A DNA stretch of 64,000 nt from Chitinophagales bacterium 65-1 (GTDB taxonomy: Bacteria; Bacteroidota; Bacteroidia; Chitinophagales; Chitinophagaceae). Shown here in pieces: positions 35,229 through 44,049 of this stretch (position 1 is its first letter; each line of letters starts with the position of its first letter). The position numbers and the translations under genes were made by a program. The notes under the pieces are model-generated. The model saw nothing but the letters and a program-made list of their open reading frames with translations. It had not been told where the DNA came from and searched no databases. The DNA is taken from contig MWYX01000060.1 of assembly GCA_002050465.1 (NCBI GenBank), positions 1 to 64,000 of the forward strand, given 5' to 3'.

Positions 35229-35670
35229 GATAGTATACTTCAATTTACATAAGAGAAAACCATGTTGTTACAATAAATAGTTAATAAAGCATTCATTACA
35301 CAAAAAATAACAAGCCACTTTTAAGAAGATCCCGAAATAATTTCTAAAAAATTTAAGGCAATAATTTGGCTCATTATTATTTCGGATGAAATTAGCCATC
35401 TTTAAATTCTCCCCAATATTTTTTGCTTCAAATGGTGCTCTCCAACTCAGTATTTTTATCCAGGAATTGTGAAACTATTTCTCTGAAGTTACTTTGTTTG
35501 CCTCACTTTTATACATTTCTCGCCGTTCATAAAGTTATATTGCCATTTAACCGGAAAAAAATACAGAATTATTTAATCGTTAAATCCCGGAAACTCTTTA
35601 TGAATAAGGGTTTTTAAAAATAATACCCTATGTTAGACTACCAGCTACTGTTAAAAAAATGGTATTATGT
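35229..35670. other. Intergenic region with a long inverted repeat
   Basis: No believable gene. CCGAAATAAT (35332-35341) and ATTATTTCGG (35376-35385) are a perfect 10-bp inverted pair 34 bases apart, with a further inner AATAAT/ATTATT pair. It may fold as an RNA hairpin or bind a regulator; nothing decides. A 64-codon plus-strand frame here has no family features. Confidence 0.4.
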
Positions 35671-35671
35671 A

Positions 35672-35702
35672 TTGCATAGTATTAAATTAAACCCTATCTT
35701 TA
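35672..35702 (+). promoter_or_regulatory. Probable promoter of the padR-PspC operon
   Basis: TTG at 35672-35674, 20 bases, then TATCTTTA (one mismatch to TAnnTTTG). Predicted leader about 30 bases before padR. Confidence 0.5.
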
Positions 35703-35738
35703 CACCCAGATTATAGAAAACAAGATAAAATTAATCAA

Positions 35739-36101
35739 ATGAATATTGAAAATACAGCAAGCCAAATGAGAAAAGGAGTTCTGGAATTCTGTATACTTTC
35801 AGTAATACAATTAGGAGAAGCCTACCCTTCAGATATCATTGATAAGATGAAGGCAGCTAATCTTAATATATTGGAAGGAACACTTTATCCACTTCTTACC
35901 CGGTTAAAAAACGCAGAACTTTTAACCTATCGCTGGGTGGAAAGCAATAGCGGACCTCCACGAAAATATTTTATGCTAACTGAAAAGGGAGCAGCATTCT
36001 ATAAAGAGCTGGAGGCTACCTGGGAAGAGCTTGCCAATGCTGTAGCAACACTTACCGCAGATAAGACTTCAGCAAAAACTTCAACTTCAACAAACCAATA
36101 A
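35739..36101 (+). CDS. PadR family transcriptional regulator
   Basis: 120-residue winged-helix regulator: RKGVLEFCILSVIQLGEAYP, SDIIDKMK and ILEGTLYPLLTRLKNAELLT are the PadR core, followed by SGPPRKYFMLTEKGAAFY wing and a short dimerisation helix. It is 12 bases ahead of the PspC-domain membrane protein, an arrangement common in Bacteroidetes, and most likely represses its own operon in response to envelope stress or a drug (inference). Confidence 0.93.
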   Translation: MNIENTASQMRKGVLEFCILSVIQLGEAYPSDIIDKMKAANLNILEGTLYPLLTRLKNAELLTYRWVESNSGPPRKYFMLTEKGAAFYKELEATWEELANAVATLTADKTSAKTSTSTNQ

Positions 36102-36113
36102 AATACAACTGAG

Positions 36114-38255
36114 ATGAAAAAAGTAATAAATATAAATTTCCAGGGGCGGGTGGTTCCAATAGAGGAGACTTCTTACGACCTGTTGAAACAATATACCGAT
36201 AGCCTTAGAATTTATTTCGCAAATGAGGAAGGCCGTGATGAGATCATAAATGATATTGAAAGCCGCATCGGTGAACTTTTCCAGGAGCGGTTAAAGAGTG
36301 GTGCAACCTGCATTACAGATGATGACGTTAATGCCATTATAAATAATATTGGCCGGCCACAACAATTAGCTGATGCTGAAAATACATCAACAAATAACGC
36401 TTATGCCAATAAAGAACAGCAAAGTGGAGCAACTTATCAGCCATCTGCTTTTACTTCAGGTAAAAGGCTTTATCGTGATGCCAATAATAAAATTCTTGGA
36501 GGTGTATGTAGCGGTATAGCGGCCTACTTTAATATTGAGCCAATAATTGTAAGGCTTGTATTTATCTTTTCCGGAATAGGATTTATAGCATACATATTAT
36601 TATGGGCTTTTGTGCCTAGCAGTACCTCCGTACAAAATGGTGTGCGTAAAAGGATGTACAGAAATCCGGATAATAAAATTATCGCAGGTGTTTGTAGCGG
36701 GATTGCCAGTTATTTTAATATTAATGTTTGGATACCAAGAATATTATTCTTAATACCATTTATATCCTTCATTTTCAGGTGGGCACATTGGGGCCCCCTG
36801 TCATTTCCACAATTTATAAGTTTTTCATTTAGTCCGGGGGCATTATTGATCTATATTATTCTGTGGCTTGCAATTCCTGAGGCAAGTACAACGTCAGAAA
36901 AATTAGAGATGAAAGGTGAAAAAGTTGATCTTGATTCAATTAAAAATTCTGTGAAGGAAGAAATGAAGGGAGTAAAAGAAAGATTAAGTGTTGTAGGAAA
37001 AGAAGGGGCAGAGATGGGTAAAAGAATGGGAGATGAATTTACGTATGCTGCAAAACGAACAAGAACATCGTTAGGGGATGTTATAGTGGTGTTGCTTAAG
37101 ATATTTTTATATTTTATTGCAGGTATGTTGGCTTTAACATTATTTGCATTTGCCATAGGTGCCACAGGGTTCTTTCCTTTTAAAGATTATATTATAAAAG
37201 AAGGATGGCAAAACTTTTTTGCATGGGGCACTTTAATATTTTTCATTTACGTACCGGTAATCGGCCTTATTACATGGCTTATAAGAAGAATAGCTAAAAT
37301 AAGAAGTAATAGTAAAATGATGAGATGGGGATTTATAACGTTATGGATATTTGGCTGGATATGTTTTATTAATCTTATTGCACTTGTTGGCAAAGATTTT
37401 AGAAGCACTAATAACGTTAATGAAGAAAAAATAGCTCTCCTTAATCCTGCAGTTGATATGATGGAAGTAGCATATTACAATCCAGGACGATATAACAGAT
37501 TTAGAATACAGCCATTCGGAAGTATTAGCGAGGACACCGCATTCGTATATAATGTAAATATAAGAGTAGTAAAATCTGCTAGCGATAGTTTCCAGGTTAC
37601 TGTTGCAAAATTCTGCCATGGACGTACCAGGAGATATGCCGATACCTTAGCCGCTCTTATGAATTATAATGTTGCACAAAAAGATTCTATATTATTAATT
37701 GACAGGGGAATTCCTATTACCCAACAGGATAAATTCAGGAACCAGCATGTAGTAATAACAATTGCAGTGCCGGTAGGTAAAAGAATTAAAATTGATAAAA
37801 GGGTTAACTCGGGAAACCAGGAGCGTTTTCACTTTCCCTGGACAGAAGATGGAGATGAATATGATTGGGATAATGAAAGTTTTTCATGGTATGGCCATAG
37901 GGATGAGGAGTTAGTTATGAAAGAGGATGGACTATATACATTAGACGGAAAACCTGTAAACGAAAGCTGGAATAGAAAAAGAACATATCATCAAAGAATT
38001 GGGCCGGGAAATATCAGGATAATGGTAGATGATGAGGGTAATGAAAATAATACTGTTGATACGGCAAGCGATCCCGGTTATAGATATGAGAGATCTATTG
38101 ATTCACTAAGAATTATTAAAGAAAAAGAAGTAAAAAGAATTAGAGATTCTTTACAAAAAAAGAAAGAAGAATTGGAAAGAAAGCTTGAGAAAATAGATCA
38201 AACTACCAGCACAGATACATTCAACGGAAAATTTGATTTTATTATGAATATTTGA
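36114..38255 (+). CDS. Membrane protein with two PspC domains
   Basis: 713 residues. An N-terminal cytoplasmic region (1-90: MKKVININFQGRVVPIEETS, then IESRIGELF and DVNAIINNIGRPQQLA) resembles the part that precedes PspC in Bacteroidetes proteins. Two PspC domains follow, at about 117-172 (LYRDANNKILGGVCSGIAAY) and 179-262 (MYRNPDNKIIAGVCSGIASY), then two or three more membrane helices (about 325-450), an extracytoplasmic beta-rich region and a C-terminal coiled coil (about 655-700). PspC proteins sense or shield membrane stress. Cotranscribed with padR. The role of the large C-terminal part is unknown. Confidence 0.88.
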   Translation: MKKVININFQGRVVPIEETSYDLLKQYTDSLRIYFANEEGRDEIINDIESRIGELFQERLKSGATCITDDDVNAIINNIGRPQQLADAENTSTNNAYANKEQQSGATYQPSAFTSGKRLYRDANNKILGGVCSGIAAYFNIEPIIVRLVFIFSGIGFIAYILLWAFVPSSTSVQNGVRKRMYRNPDNKIIAGVCSGIASYFNINVWIPRILFLIPFISFIFRWAHWGPLSFPQFISFSFSPGALLIYIILWLAIPEASTTSEKLEMKGEKVDLDSIKNSVKEEMKGVKERLSVVGKEGAEMGKRMGDEFTYAAKRTRTSLGDVIVVLLKIFLYFIAGMLALTLFAFAIGATGFFPFKDYIIKEGWQNFFAWGTLIFFIYVPVIGLITWLIRRIAKIRSNSKMMRWGFITLWIFGWICFINLIALVGKDFRSTNNVNEEKIALLNPAVDMMEVAYYNPGRYNRFRIQPFGSISEDTAFVYNVNIRVVKSASDSFQVTVAKFCHGRTRRYADTLAALMNYNVAQKDSILLIDRGIPITQQDKFRNQHVVITIAVPVGKRIKIDKRVNSGNQERFHFPWTEDGDEYDWDNESFSWYGHRDEELVMKEDGLYTLDGKPVNESWNRKRTYHQRIGPGNIRIMVDDEGNENNTVDTASDPGYRYERSIDSLRIIKEKEVKRIRDSLQKKKEELERKLEKIDQTTSTDTFNGKFDFIMNI

Positions 38256-38320
38256 CCCCTGTTATAAACGTGAGGTTTAAAATAGTTTCAATAGTTAAGT
38301 TGAAGTTGAAACAAAGCGAG

Positions 38321-38348
38321 GGCTCTTTGCGAAAGCAGAGAGCCTTTT
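38321..38348 (+). terminator. Terminator of padR-PspC operon
   Basis: Ten-pair stem GGCTCTTTGC / GCAGAGAGCC (one T-G) closed by a GAAA tetraloop, then four T. Located 65 bases after the PspC stop. Confidence 0.8.
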
Positions 38349-38500
38349 AATTGTCTGAACCCTGATTTATAGGATTATTGGGATTAATGAGAAAAAGATT
38401 AATAACATAGGAGTGTAAGCTATTTTTCAATCTTTATTTATCTAATTAATCTCCCCAAATCATGGTTCAGACATTTATCATTAATCAAGATTCAGATAAT

Positions 38501-38508
38501 TATCTTTG
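38501..38508 (+). promoter_or_regulatory. Probable -7 box of gcvT
   Basis: TATCTTTG fits TAnnTTTG exactly. Predicted start ~38515 lies after an upstream in-frame ATG at 38462, favouring ATG 38564 as the real gcvT start. No good -33 box. Confidence 0.5.
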
Positions 38509-38563
38509 CAGCATTCAACATAAAAAATCCTCTAATCATAATAATCTTAATTCATACGAAAAA

Positions 38564-39649
38564 ATGAAAAATACTCCTTTCAAAGAAAAGCATATTGCAG
38601 CTGGGGCTAAAATGGCTGAGTTTGCAGGATTCAACATGCCCATTAGTTATTCAGGAATAAATGATGAGCATGCTACCGTTAGAAATAATGCCGGTGTTTT
38701 TGATGTTAGCCATATGGGGGAATTTATTTTGAAAGGAGAAAACGCCTTGGATCTTATTCAGAAAGTAACAAGTAATGATGCTTCCAAATTAACTGCCGGC
38801 AAAGCGCAATACAGTTGCCTGCCAAACAGTAAAGGCGGAATAATAGATGACCTTATCGTTTATTGTATTGAAGAAAACAAAGTTTATATGCTGGTGGTAA
38901 ACAGCAGCAATATTGAAAAAGACTGGAAATGGATAACCAGCCATAATAACAAAAATGTTGAGATGCATGATATCTCTGATAAAACATGCCTGCTCGCTAT
39001 ACAAGGTCCCAATGCAACAAAAATATTACAGCCTCTTACGGAAATTGACATTATGAATCTAAAGTATTACACTTTTGTAAAAGGCACATTTGCGGGGATT
39101 GAAAATGTTTTAATAAGTGCAACCGGATACACAGGCTCGGGAGGTATTGAAATTTATTTTGAAGATAAGAATGATGATGCCGATAAAATATGGGATGCTA
39201 TTTTTGAGGCAGGGGGGCAACAGGGAATTAAACCCATTGGATTAGGAGCTAGAGATACACTACGTTTGGAAATGGGATATTGTTTATATGGAAATGATAT
39301 TGATGACACTACCTCACCCCTGGAAGCAGGGCTTGGATGGATAACAAAATTTACTAAAGATTTTGTGGGAAGAGATATTCTGGAAAAACAAAAATCAGAG
39401 GGGGTTACACAAAAGTTGGTGGGGGTTGAAATGATAGAAAAGGGAATACCGCGTCATGATTATGAAATAAAAGAACACATGGGTGCTACAATAGGCAGGA
39501 TAACGAGTGGTACGCAATCCCCATCACTAGGCAAAGCAATTGCGATGGGATATGTAAATACAGTTTACTCTCCAATTGGTCAGCAGGTTTATATAAAAAT
39601 TCGTGATAAACTATTAATTGCCAAAGTGGTTAAAATGCCATTTGTGTAA
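38564..39649 (+). CDS. gcvT: Aminomethyltransferase (glycine cleavage T protein)
   Basis: Transfers the aminomethyl carbon of glycine from the H protein to tetrahydrofolate. [20 protein letters not shown] opens the protein, with [50 protein letters not shown] and the C-terminal barrel [20 protein letters not shown]. 361 residues from ATG 38564; an upstream ATG at 38462 would add 34 unrelated residues and precedes the promoter. Its last 66 bases are repeated 838 bases downstream as part of a tandem duplication. Confidence 0.96.
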   Translation: MKNTPFKEKHIAAGAKMAEFAGFNMPISYSGINDEHATVRNNAGVFDVSHMGEFILKGENALDLIQKVTSNDASKLTAGKAQYSCLPNSKGGIIDDLIVYCIEENKVYMLVVNSSNIEKDWKWITSHNNKNVEMHDISDKTCLLAIQGPNATKILQPLTEIDIMNLKYYTFVKGTFAGIENVLISATGYTGSGGIEIYFEDKNDDADKIWDAIFEAGGQQGIKPIGLGARDTLRLEMGYCLYGNDIDDTTSPLEAGLGWITKFTKDFVGRDILEKQKSEGVTQKLVGVEMIEKGIPRHDYEIKEHMGATIGRITSGTQSPSLGKAIAMGYVNTVYSPIGQQVYIKIRDKLLIAKVVKMPFV

Positions 39650-40420
39650 ATTACTTTTAAGTATTTTTAATCTTAATTACAAAAATTCTGAAATCTCAAA
39701 TCTCTGCCAGGCCATCATTATATACTTCTTTATCTCCTGCCCTTTTACATTTATATGAAGTAAGTACAAGTATTGTTGTAATAATTGATGTATTGCGTGC
39801 AACCTCAACCATTGCAACAGCATTAAATAATGGCGCAAAAAGTATCATACCCGTTGACAGTGTTGCAGAGTGTATAAAGCTGGGTAAACAAATGGAAGTA
39901 ATAACTGCAGGCGAGCGAGATGGACAAATTGCAGACGGACTTGAATATGGCAATTCTCCATTTACTTATCCCCGGGAATTTATTAAAGGAAAAACTTTAG
40001 TGCTCACCACTACCAATGGAACAAAGTTACTTCACATGGCGCTGGCAGAAAACGCTAAAGATATCATAACAGGCTCGTTCCCTAATTTATCGGCTGTTTG
40101 TAATTATATCACAGCACAAAAACAAAATGTAATTCTTGCATGCGCTGCATGGAAGGATAGAGTAAACCTGGAAGACACATTATTTGCCGGTGCTGTTATT
40201 GATAGGGTAAAAGAAAGCTTTTCTATTAAATGTGATGCATCTAAAATTGCAGAAACATTATACCGCGAAGCAAAAGATGACCTGTATGAGTTTATGAAAA
40301 ACAAAGATGCATCTCATTACCATCGTCTTACAAGTTTCGGACTTGAAAAAGATATTCGCTATTGTTTTGAGATAGACGCTGATAACGTATTACCCATATA
40401 TAAAGAAGGAAGGTTGATAG
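39584..40420 (+). repeat. Tandem duplication, copy 1 (837 bp)
   Basis: Contains the 3' 66 bases of gcvT and comB copy 1. It matches 40422-41258 with only two differences (40194 T vs 41032 A, and 40293 T vs 41131 C). A single A (40421) separates the copies. Confidence 0.95.
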
Positions 40421-40434
40421 ACAGGTTTATATAA
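39688..40434 (+). CDS. comB: 2-phosphosulfolactate phosphatase, copy 1 (altered C-terminus)
   Basis: ComB family Mg2+-dependent phosphatase: VVIIDVLRATSTIATALNNG, AGERDGQIADGLEYGNSP, LTTTNGTKLL and ACAAWKDRVNLEDTLFAGA are family motifs. In archaea it serves coenzyme M synthesis; in Bacteroidetes the role (sulfolactate?) is unclear. The family N-terminus (SPALLHLYEVSTSIVVIID) is encoded upstream of any ATG, GTG or TTG; the open frame runs from 39661, so I place the start at CTG 39688 (KSQISARPSL follows), with ATT 39685 as alternative. The duplication junction replaces the native C-terminus AKQEAIDTV by DRFI. Confidence 0.85.
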   Translation: MKSQISARPSLYTSLSPALLHLYEVSTSIVVIIDVLRATSTIATALNNGAKSIIPVDSVAECIKLGKQMEVITAGERDGQIADGLEYGNSPFTYPREFIKGKTLVLTTTNGTKLLHMALAENAKDIITGSFPNLSAVCNYITAQKQNVILACAAWKDRVNLEDTLFAGAVIDRVKESFSIKCDASKIAETLYREAKDDLYEFMKNKDASHYHRLTSFGLEKDIRYCFEIDADNVLPIYKEGRLIDRFI

Positions 40435-41258
40435 AAATTCGTGATAAACTATTAATTGCCAAAGTGGTTAAAATGCCATTTGTGTAAATTACTTTTAAGT
40501 ATTTTTAATCTTAATTACAAAAATTCTGAAATCTCAAATCTCTGCCAGGCCATCATTATATACTTCTTTATCTCCTGCCCTTTTACATTTATATGAAGTA
40601 AGTACAAGTATTGTTGTAATAATTGATGTATTGCGTGCAACCTCAACCATTGCAACAGCATTAAATAATGGCGCAAAAAGTATCATACCCGTTGACAGTG
40701 TTGCAGAGTGTATAAAGCTGGGTAAACAAATGGAAGTAATAACTGCAGGCGAGCGAGATGGACAAATTGCAGACGGACTTGAATATGGCAATTCTCCATT
40801 TACTTATCCCCGGGAATTTATTAAAGGAAAAACTTTAGTGCTCACCACTACCAATGGAACAAAGTTACTTCACATGGCGCTGGCAGAAAACGCTAAAGAT
40901 ATCATAACAGGCTCGTTCCCTAATTTATCGGCTGTTTGTAATTATATCACAGCACAAAAACAAAATGTAATTCTTGCATGCGCTGCATGGAAGGATAGAG
41001 TAAACCTGGAAGACACATTATTTGCCGGTGCAGTTATTGATAGGGTAAAAGAAAGCTTTTCTATTAAATGTGATGCATCTAAAATTGCAGAAACATTATA
41101 CCGCGAAGCAAAAGATGACCTGTATGAGTTCATGAAAAACAAAGATGCATCTCATTACCATCGTCTTACAAGTTTCGGACTTGAAAAAGATATTCGCTAT
41201 TGTTTTGAGATAGACGCTGATAACGTATTACCCATATATAAAGAAGGAAGGTTGATAG
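40422..41258 (+). repeat. Tandem duplication, copy 2 (837 bp)
   Basis: Begins with a dead 66-base copy of the gcvT 3' end, unchanged from the original, and runs to the last native codons of comB. Near-identity shows the event is recent. Confidence 0.95.
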
Positions 41259-41287
41259 CGAAGCAGGAAGCTATAGATACAGTATAA
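40526..41287 (+). CDS. comB: 2-phosphosulfolactate phosphatase, copy 2 (native C-terminus)
   Basis: Same protein as copy 1 up to residue ~244; both nucleotide differences are in third codon positions (Ala and Phe codons) and silent. It keeps the C-terminus LIAKQEAIDTV and so probably carries the ancestral 3' end, whereas copy 1 keeps the ancestral upstream junction with gcvT. The same start problem applies (CTG 40526, no ATG/GTG/TTG upstream of the first strand). Expression of both copies would come from the gcvT side or from promoters I cannot see. Confidence 0.87.
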   Translation: MKSQISARPSLYTSLSPALLHLYEVSTSIVVIIDVLRATSTIATALNNGAKSIIPVDSVAECIKLGKQMEVITAGERDGQIADGLEYGNSPFTYPREFIKGKTLVLTTTNGTKLLHMALAENAKDIITGSFPNLSAVCNYITAQKQNVILACAAWKDRVNLEDTLFAGAVIDRVKESFSIKCDASKIAETLYREAKDDLYEFMKNKDASHYHRLTSFGLEKDIRYCFEIDADNVLPIYKEGRLIAKQEAIDTV

Positions 41288-41353
41288 TACTCCTGCCCTT
41301 TGATTTAATTCATAATTTTAGCAAGAGCAATTCAGCTTACCTAATTTTTTAAC

Positions 41354-42913
41354 ATGAAAAGTTTAAAACTTATTGCATTATTAATAACATTTTTTGCATC
41401 CAATTTTTCTGTTCATGCACAACTCACTTCTTCCCAAATCGACTCTCTTACTGAACTTACTTTAAAAATTTTTGACGTGCCCGGCATTGCTGTGGCTATT
41501 GTAAAAGACGGAAAAATAATTCATTCCAAAGGATACGGAGTCCGGTCTTTAAATACTAAACAAAAAGTAGATGAGAAAACTTTATTTGGTATTGCATCTA
41601 ACACTAAAGCCTTTACAGCTGCTGCATTGGGAATGTTAGTTGATGAAGGCAGATTAAAATGGGATAATAAGGTTATAGATTATATTCCTGAATTTAGAAT
41701 GTACAATCCCTATGTTACTGAAGAATTTACAATACGAGATCTCCTTACCCATAGAAGCGGCCTTGGCCTCGGTGCCGGCGACCTGATGTTCTGGCCTGAC
41801 TCGAGCGATTTTACTAAAAAAGATATGATCCATAATCTGCGATATTTAAAGCAGGTTTCATCTTTCAGAACAAAATATGATTACGATAATAATTTGTATA
41901 TAGTAGCCGGTGAAGTTGTGGCAAGAATTTCAGGTTTAAGCTGGGAAGATTTTATTCAAAAAAGAATTTTAGATCCATTAGGGATGAAAGAAACTGCACC
42001 ATCATTTAAACTGCTACAAAATAAGTCAAATATAATAGATCCGCATGCATCTGTAAATGGTGCAGTGAAGGTTATTCGTCGGGACTGGAATGAAATCGCT
42101 AATGCCGCAGGTGGTATTTACAGTAATTTAACCGATATGTGTAAATGGGTTCTCATGCTATTAAATGATGGCAAATACGGCCAGGGTTCAGGTAAAAGAT
42201 TATTTACAAAAGAAGTGCATGAAGAGATGTGGACACCTCAAACCATTATTCCTGTAAGGGGTCAAACGCCATATAACACTCATTTTGCAAGCTATGGACT
42301 TGGCTGGTTTTTAAGAGATGAAAAGGGCTACAAAGTGGCTACACATACTGGGGGGTTGGCTGGTATTGTAACACAGGTTACTCTAATTCCGGAATTAAAA
42401 TTAGGAATAATTGTATTTACCAACCAGCAGGTAGGCGCAGCATTTTCTGCAATTACTAATTCTATTAAAGATGGTTATTATGGCATTAAAGAAAATAACT
42501 GGATAAAAATTTATAGTGGCAGAGTATCACAGTCGGTTGCAGAAGCTAAAACAATAACTGATAAAATATGGAAAGAGATTGAAGCACAACAAAAAATTTC
42601 ATCACCTCCGGATGCAGGAAATTTTATTGGCACTTATAATGATAAATGGTTTGGAGATGTAGTAATATCACAAAAGAATGGAAGGCTTTGGTTCGATTCA
42701 AAAAGGTCTTTTTTATTATCAGGCGAAATATTTTATTATAAAGGCAATACATTTATTGTAAAGTGGAACGACCGCAGTATGGATGCTGATGCATATGTTA
42801 TGTTCTCTCTTGATAATAACGGGAAAGCTTCTGCCATAAAAATGAATCCTATTTCTCCGCTAACTGATTTTAGTTTCGATTTTCAGGATCTTGACCTGAA
42901 CCGTGTGAAATAA
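41354..42913 (+). CDS. Serine hydrolase of the beta-lactamase/class C family, exported
   Basis: 519 residues with signal peptide (cleavage after SVHA). Penicillin-binding fold: SxxK nucleophile in IASNTKAFTAAALGML (~residue 80), YDN in KYDYDNNLYIVAGEVVA as the YxN motif, and HTGGLAG as the third (KTG-like) motif. The C-terminal ~100 residues fit the DUF3471-type lipocalin-like tail often attached to these hydrolases. Likely a D-amino-peptidase or esterase in the periplasm; not evidently a resistance enzyme. It is followed 21 bases later by an ATP-grasp gene. Confidence 0.9.
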   Translation: MKSLKLIALLITFFASNFSVHAQLTSSQIDSLTELTLKIFDVPGIAVAIVKDGKIIHSKGYGVRSLNTKQKVDEKTLFGIASNTKAFTAAALGMLVDEGRLKWDNKVIDYIPEFRMYNPYVTEEFTIRDLLTHRSGLGLGAGDLMFWPDSSDFTKKDMIHNLRYLKQVSSFRTKYDYDNNLYIVAGEVVARISGLSWEDFIQKRILDPLGMKETAPSFKLLQNKSNIIDPHASVNGAVKVIRRDWNEIANAAGGIYSNLTDMCKWVLMLLNDGKYGQGSGKRLFTKEVHEEMWTPQTIIPVRGQTPYNTHFASYGLGWFLRDEKGYKVATHTGGLAGIVTQVTLIPELKLGIIVFTNQQVGAAFSAITNSIKDGYYGIKENNWIKIYSGRVSQSVAEAKTITDKIWKEIEAQQKISSPPDAGNFIGTYNDKWFGDVVISQKNGRLWFDSKRSFLLSGEIFYYKGNTFIVKWNDRSMDADAYVMFSLDNNGKASAIKMNPISPLTDFSFDFQDLDLNRVK

Positions 42914-42934
42914 TTTTGCGAATAGGCATGAACA

Positions 42935-43996
42935 ATGGGTAAATTAAAAATTTTTTTTTATGCATTAACCCATTGGGAAAAATGGCACTATCATGCAAAA
43001 TATATTCCTCTATATCCTGCCTGGATTTGGTACTGCCTCCGCTCAGGTTCATTATGGTTTTTCACACCCTCCAACCCTACATTAACTTTTGGTGGTTTTG
43101 AAGGCGAAAGCAAAAAAGAGATGTATGAACAATTACCTGTATCTGCTTATCCCAAAAGTATTTACATTTCTCCCTCATTTTTATATAAAGAAGTAGAAAA
43201 GTATTTCAGTGAAAATTATTTTAATTATCCTGTAGCCGTAAAACCAAATGTGGGTATGATGGGATTTATGTTTAGAAAAATTGATAATACTAATCAACTA
43301 AAATTGTATCATGCAAAAATGCCTTATGAATATATTATTCAGGAATTAGTTACTTATCCTATGGAGGTAAGTGTTTTTTATTATAGGTTTCCAGATAGTA
43401 AAAAAGGAATTGTAACCGGATTTTTAAAGAAAGAAATGCTTGATGTAACCGGCGATGGTAAAACTACCCTTGAGAATTTAATGTTACAACTATCTTCCAG
43501 ACCAGGATTTAATATCGAAGAATGGAGAGCAAAGCATTCAGAAAGATTAAAGGATATTATTCCTGCAGGAAAAACGTATCGATTATCCTGGGCGGCAAAC
43601 TTAAGTCGCGGAGGCAGGCTGGTTAACCTTGAGCGTGAAAAAGATGAGAGGTTATTAAAGGTATTTGACGATCTGAGCAATTACACAAAACATTTTTATT
43701 ATGGGCGATACGATATAAAATGCAATTCAATTGAAGATCTTAAGCAAGGTAAAAACTTTTCTATCCTGGAATATAATGGCTGTGGCGCAGAGCCGCACCA
43801 TATCTATGGGTCAGGCAATAATATATTGCAAGCATACAAAATAATTTTACATCACTGGAATGTATTGTACAAAATATCTAAAGATAATTATAACCACGGA
43901 GTAGGCTACTGGAAATTTAAGGAGGGATACAGGTTTCTGAAGAATGCAAAAAAGCATTTTAAATTGCTTAAGACCCTGGATAAAGAATTTATATAA
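42935..43996 (+). CDS. ATP-grasp fold ligase-like protein
   Basis: 353 residues. The N-terminus is unusual and Trp/Tyr-rich (LTHWEKWHYHAKYIPLYPAW). Central YPVAVKPNVGMMGFMFRKI (ATP-binding strand with Lys), YIIQELVTYPMEVSVFYYR, VTGDGKTTLENLM (the small loop also found in cyanophycin-synthetase-like ATP-grasp enzymes) and FSILEYNGCGAEPHHIY (metal-binding E-x-N) define an ATP-grasp enzyme. Databases often call relatives D-alanine-D-alanine ligase, but it is clearly not Ddl. Substrate unknown. Flanked by a peptidase-like hydrolase and an amino acid permease. Confidence 0.78.
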   Translation: MGKLKIFFYALTHWEKWHYHAKYIPLYPAWIWYCLRSGSLWFFTPSNPTLTFGGFEGESKKEMYEQLPVSAYPKSIYISPSFLYKEVEKYFSENYFNYPVAVKPNVGMMGFMFRKIDNTNQLKLYHAKMPYEYIIQELVTYPMEVSVFYYRFPDSKKGIVTGFLKKEMLDVTGDGKTTLENLMLQLSSRPGFNIEEWRAKHSERLKDIIPAGKTYRLSWAANLSRGGRLVNLEREKDERLLKVFDDLSNYTKHFYYGRYDIKCNSIEDLKQGKNFSILEYNGCGAEPHHIYGSGNNILQAYKIILHHWNVLYKISKDNYNHGVGYWKFKEGYRFLKNAKKHFKLLKTLDKEFI

Positions 43997-44049
43997 ATTC
44001 AATTTAGTATTAATCATTTTCTTTTATTAGCTTGGAGCAAATTAATTGC

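Noticed and set aside
35423..35617. 64-codon frame before padR
   Set aside because: No family features, and composition is that of a chance frame in AT-rich DNA.
38462..38563. N-terminal extension of gcvT
   Set aside because: 34 extra residues without family likeness, lying upstream of a perfect -7 box.
39793..39795. TTG as comB start
   Set aside because: It falls inside the conserved VVIIDVLRATST strand; about 35 family-like residues are encoded upstream.
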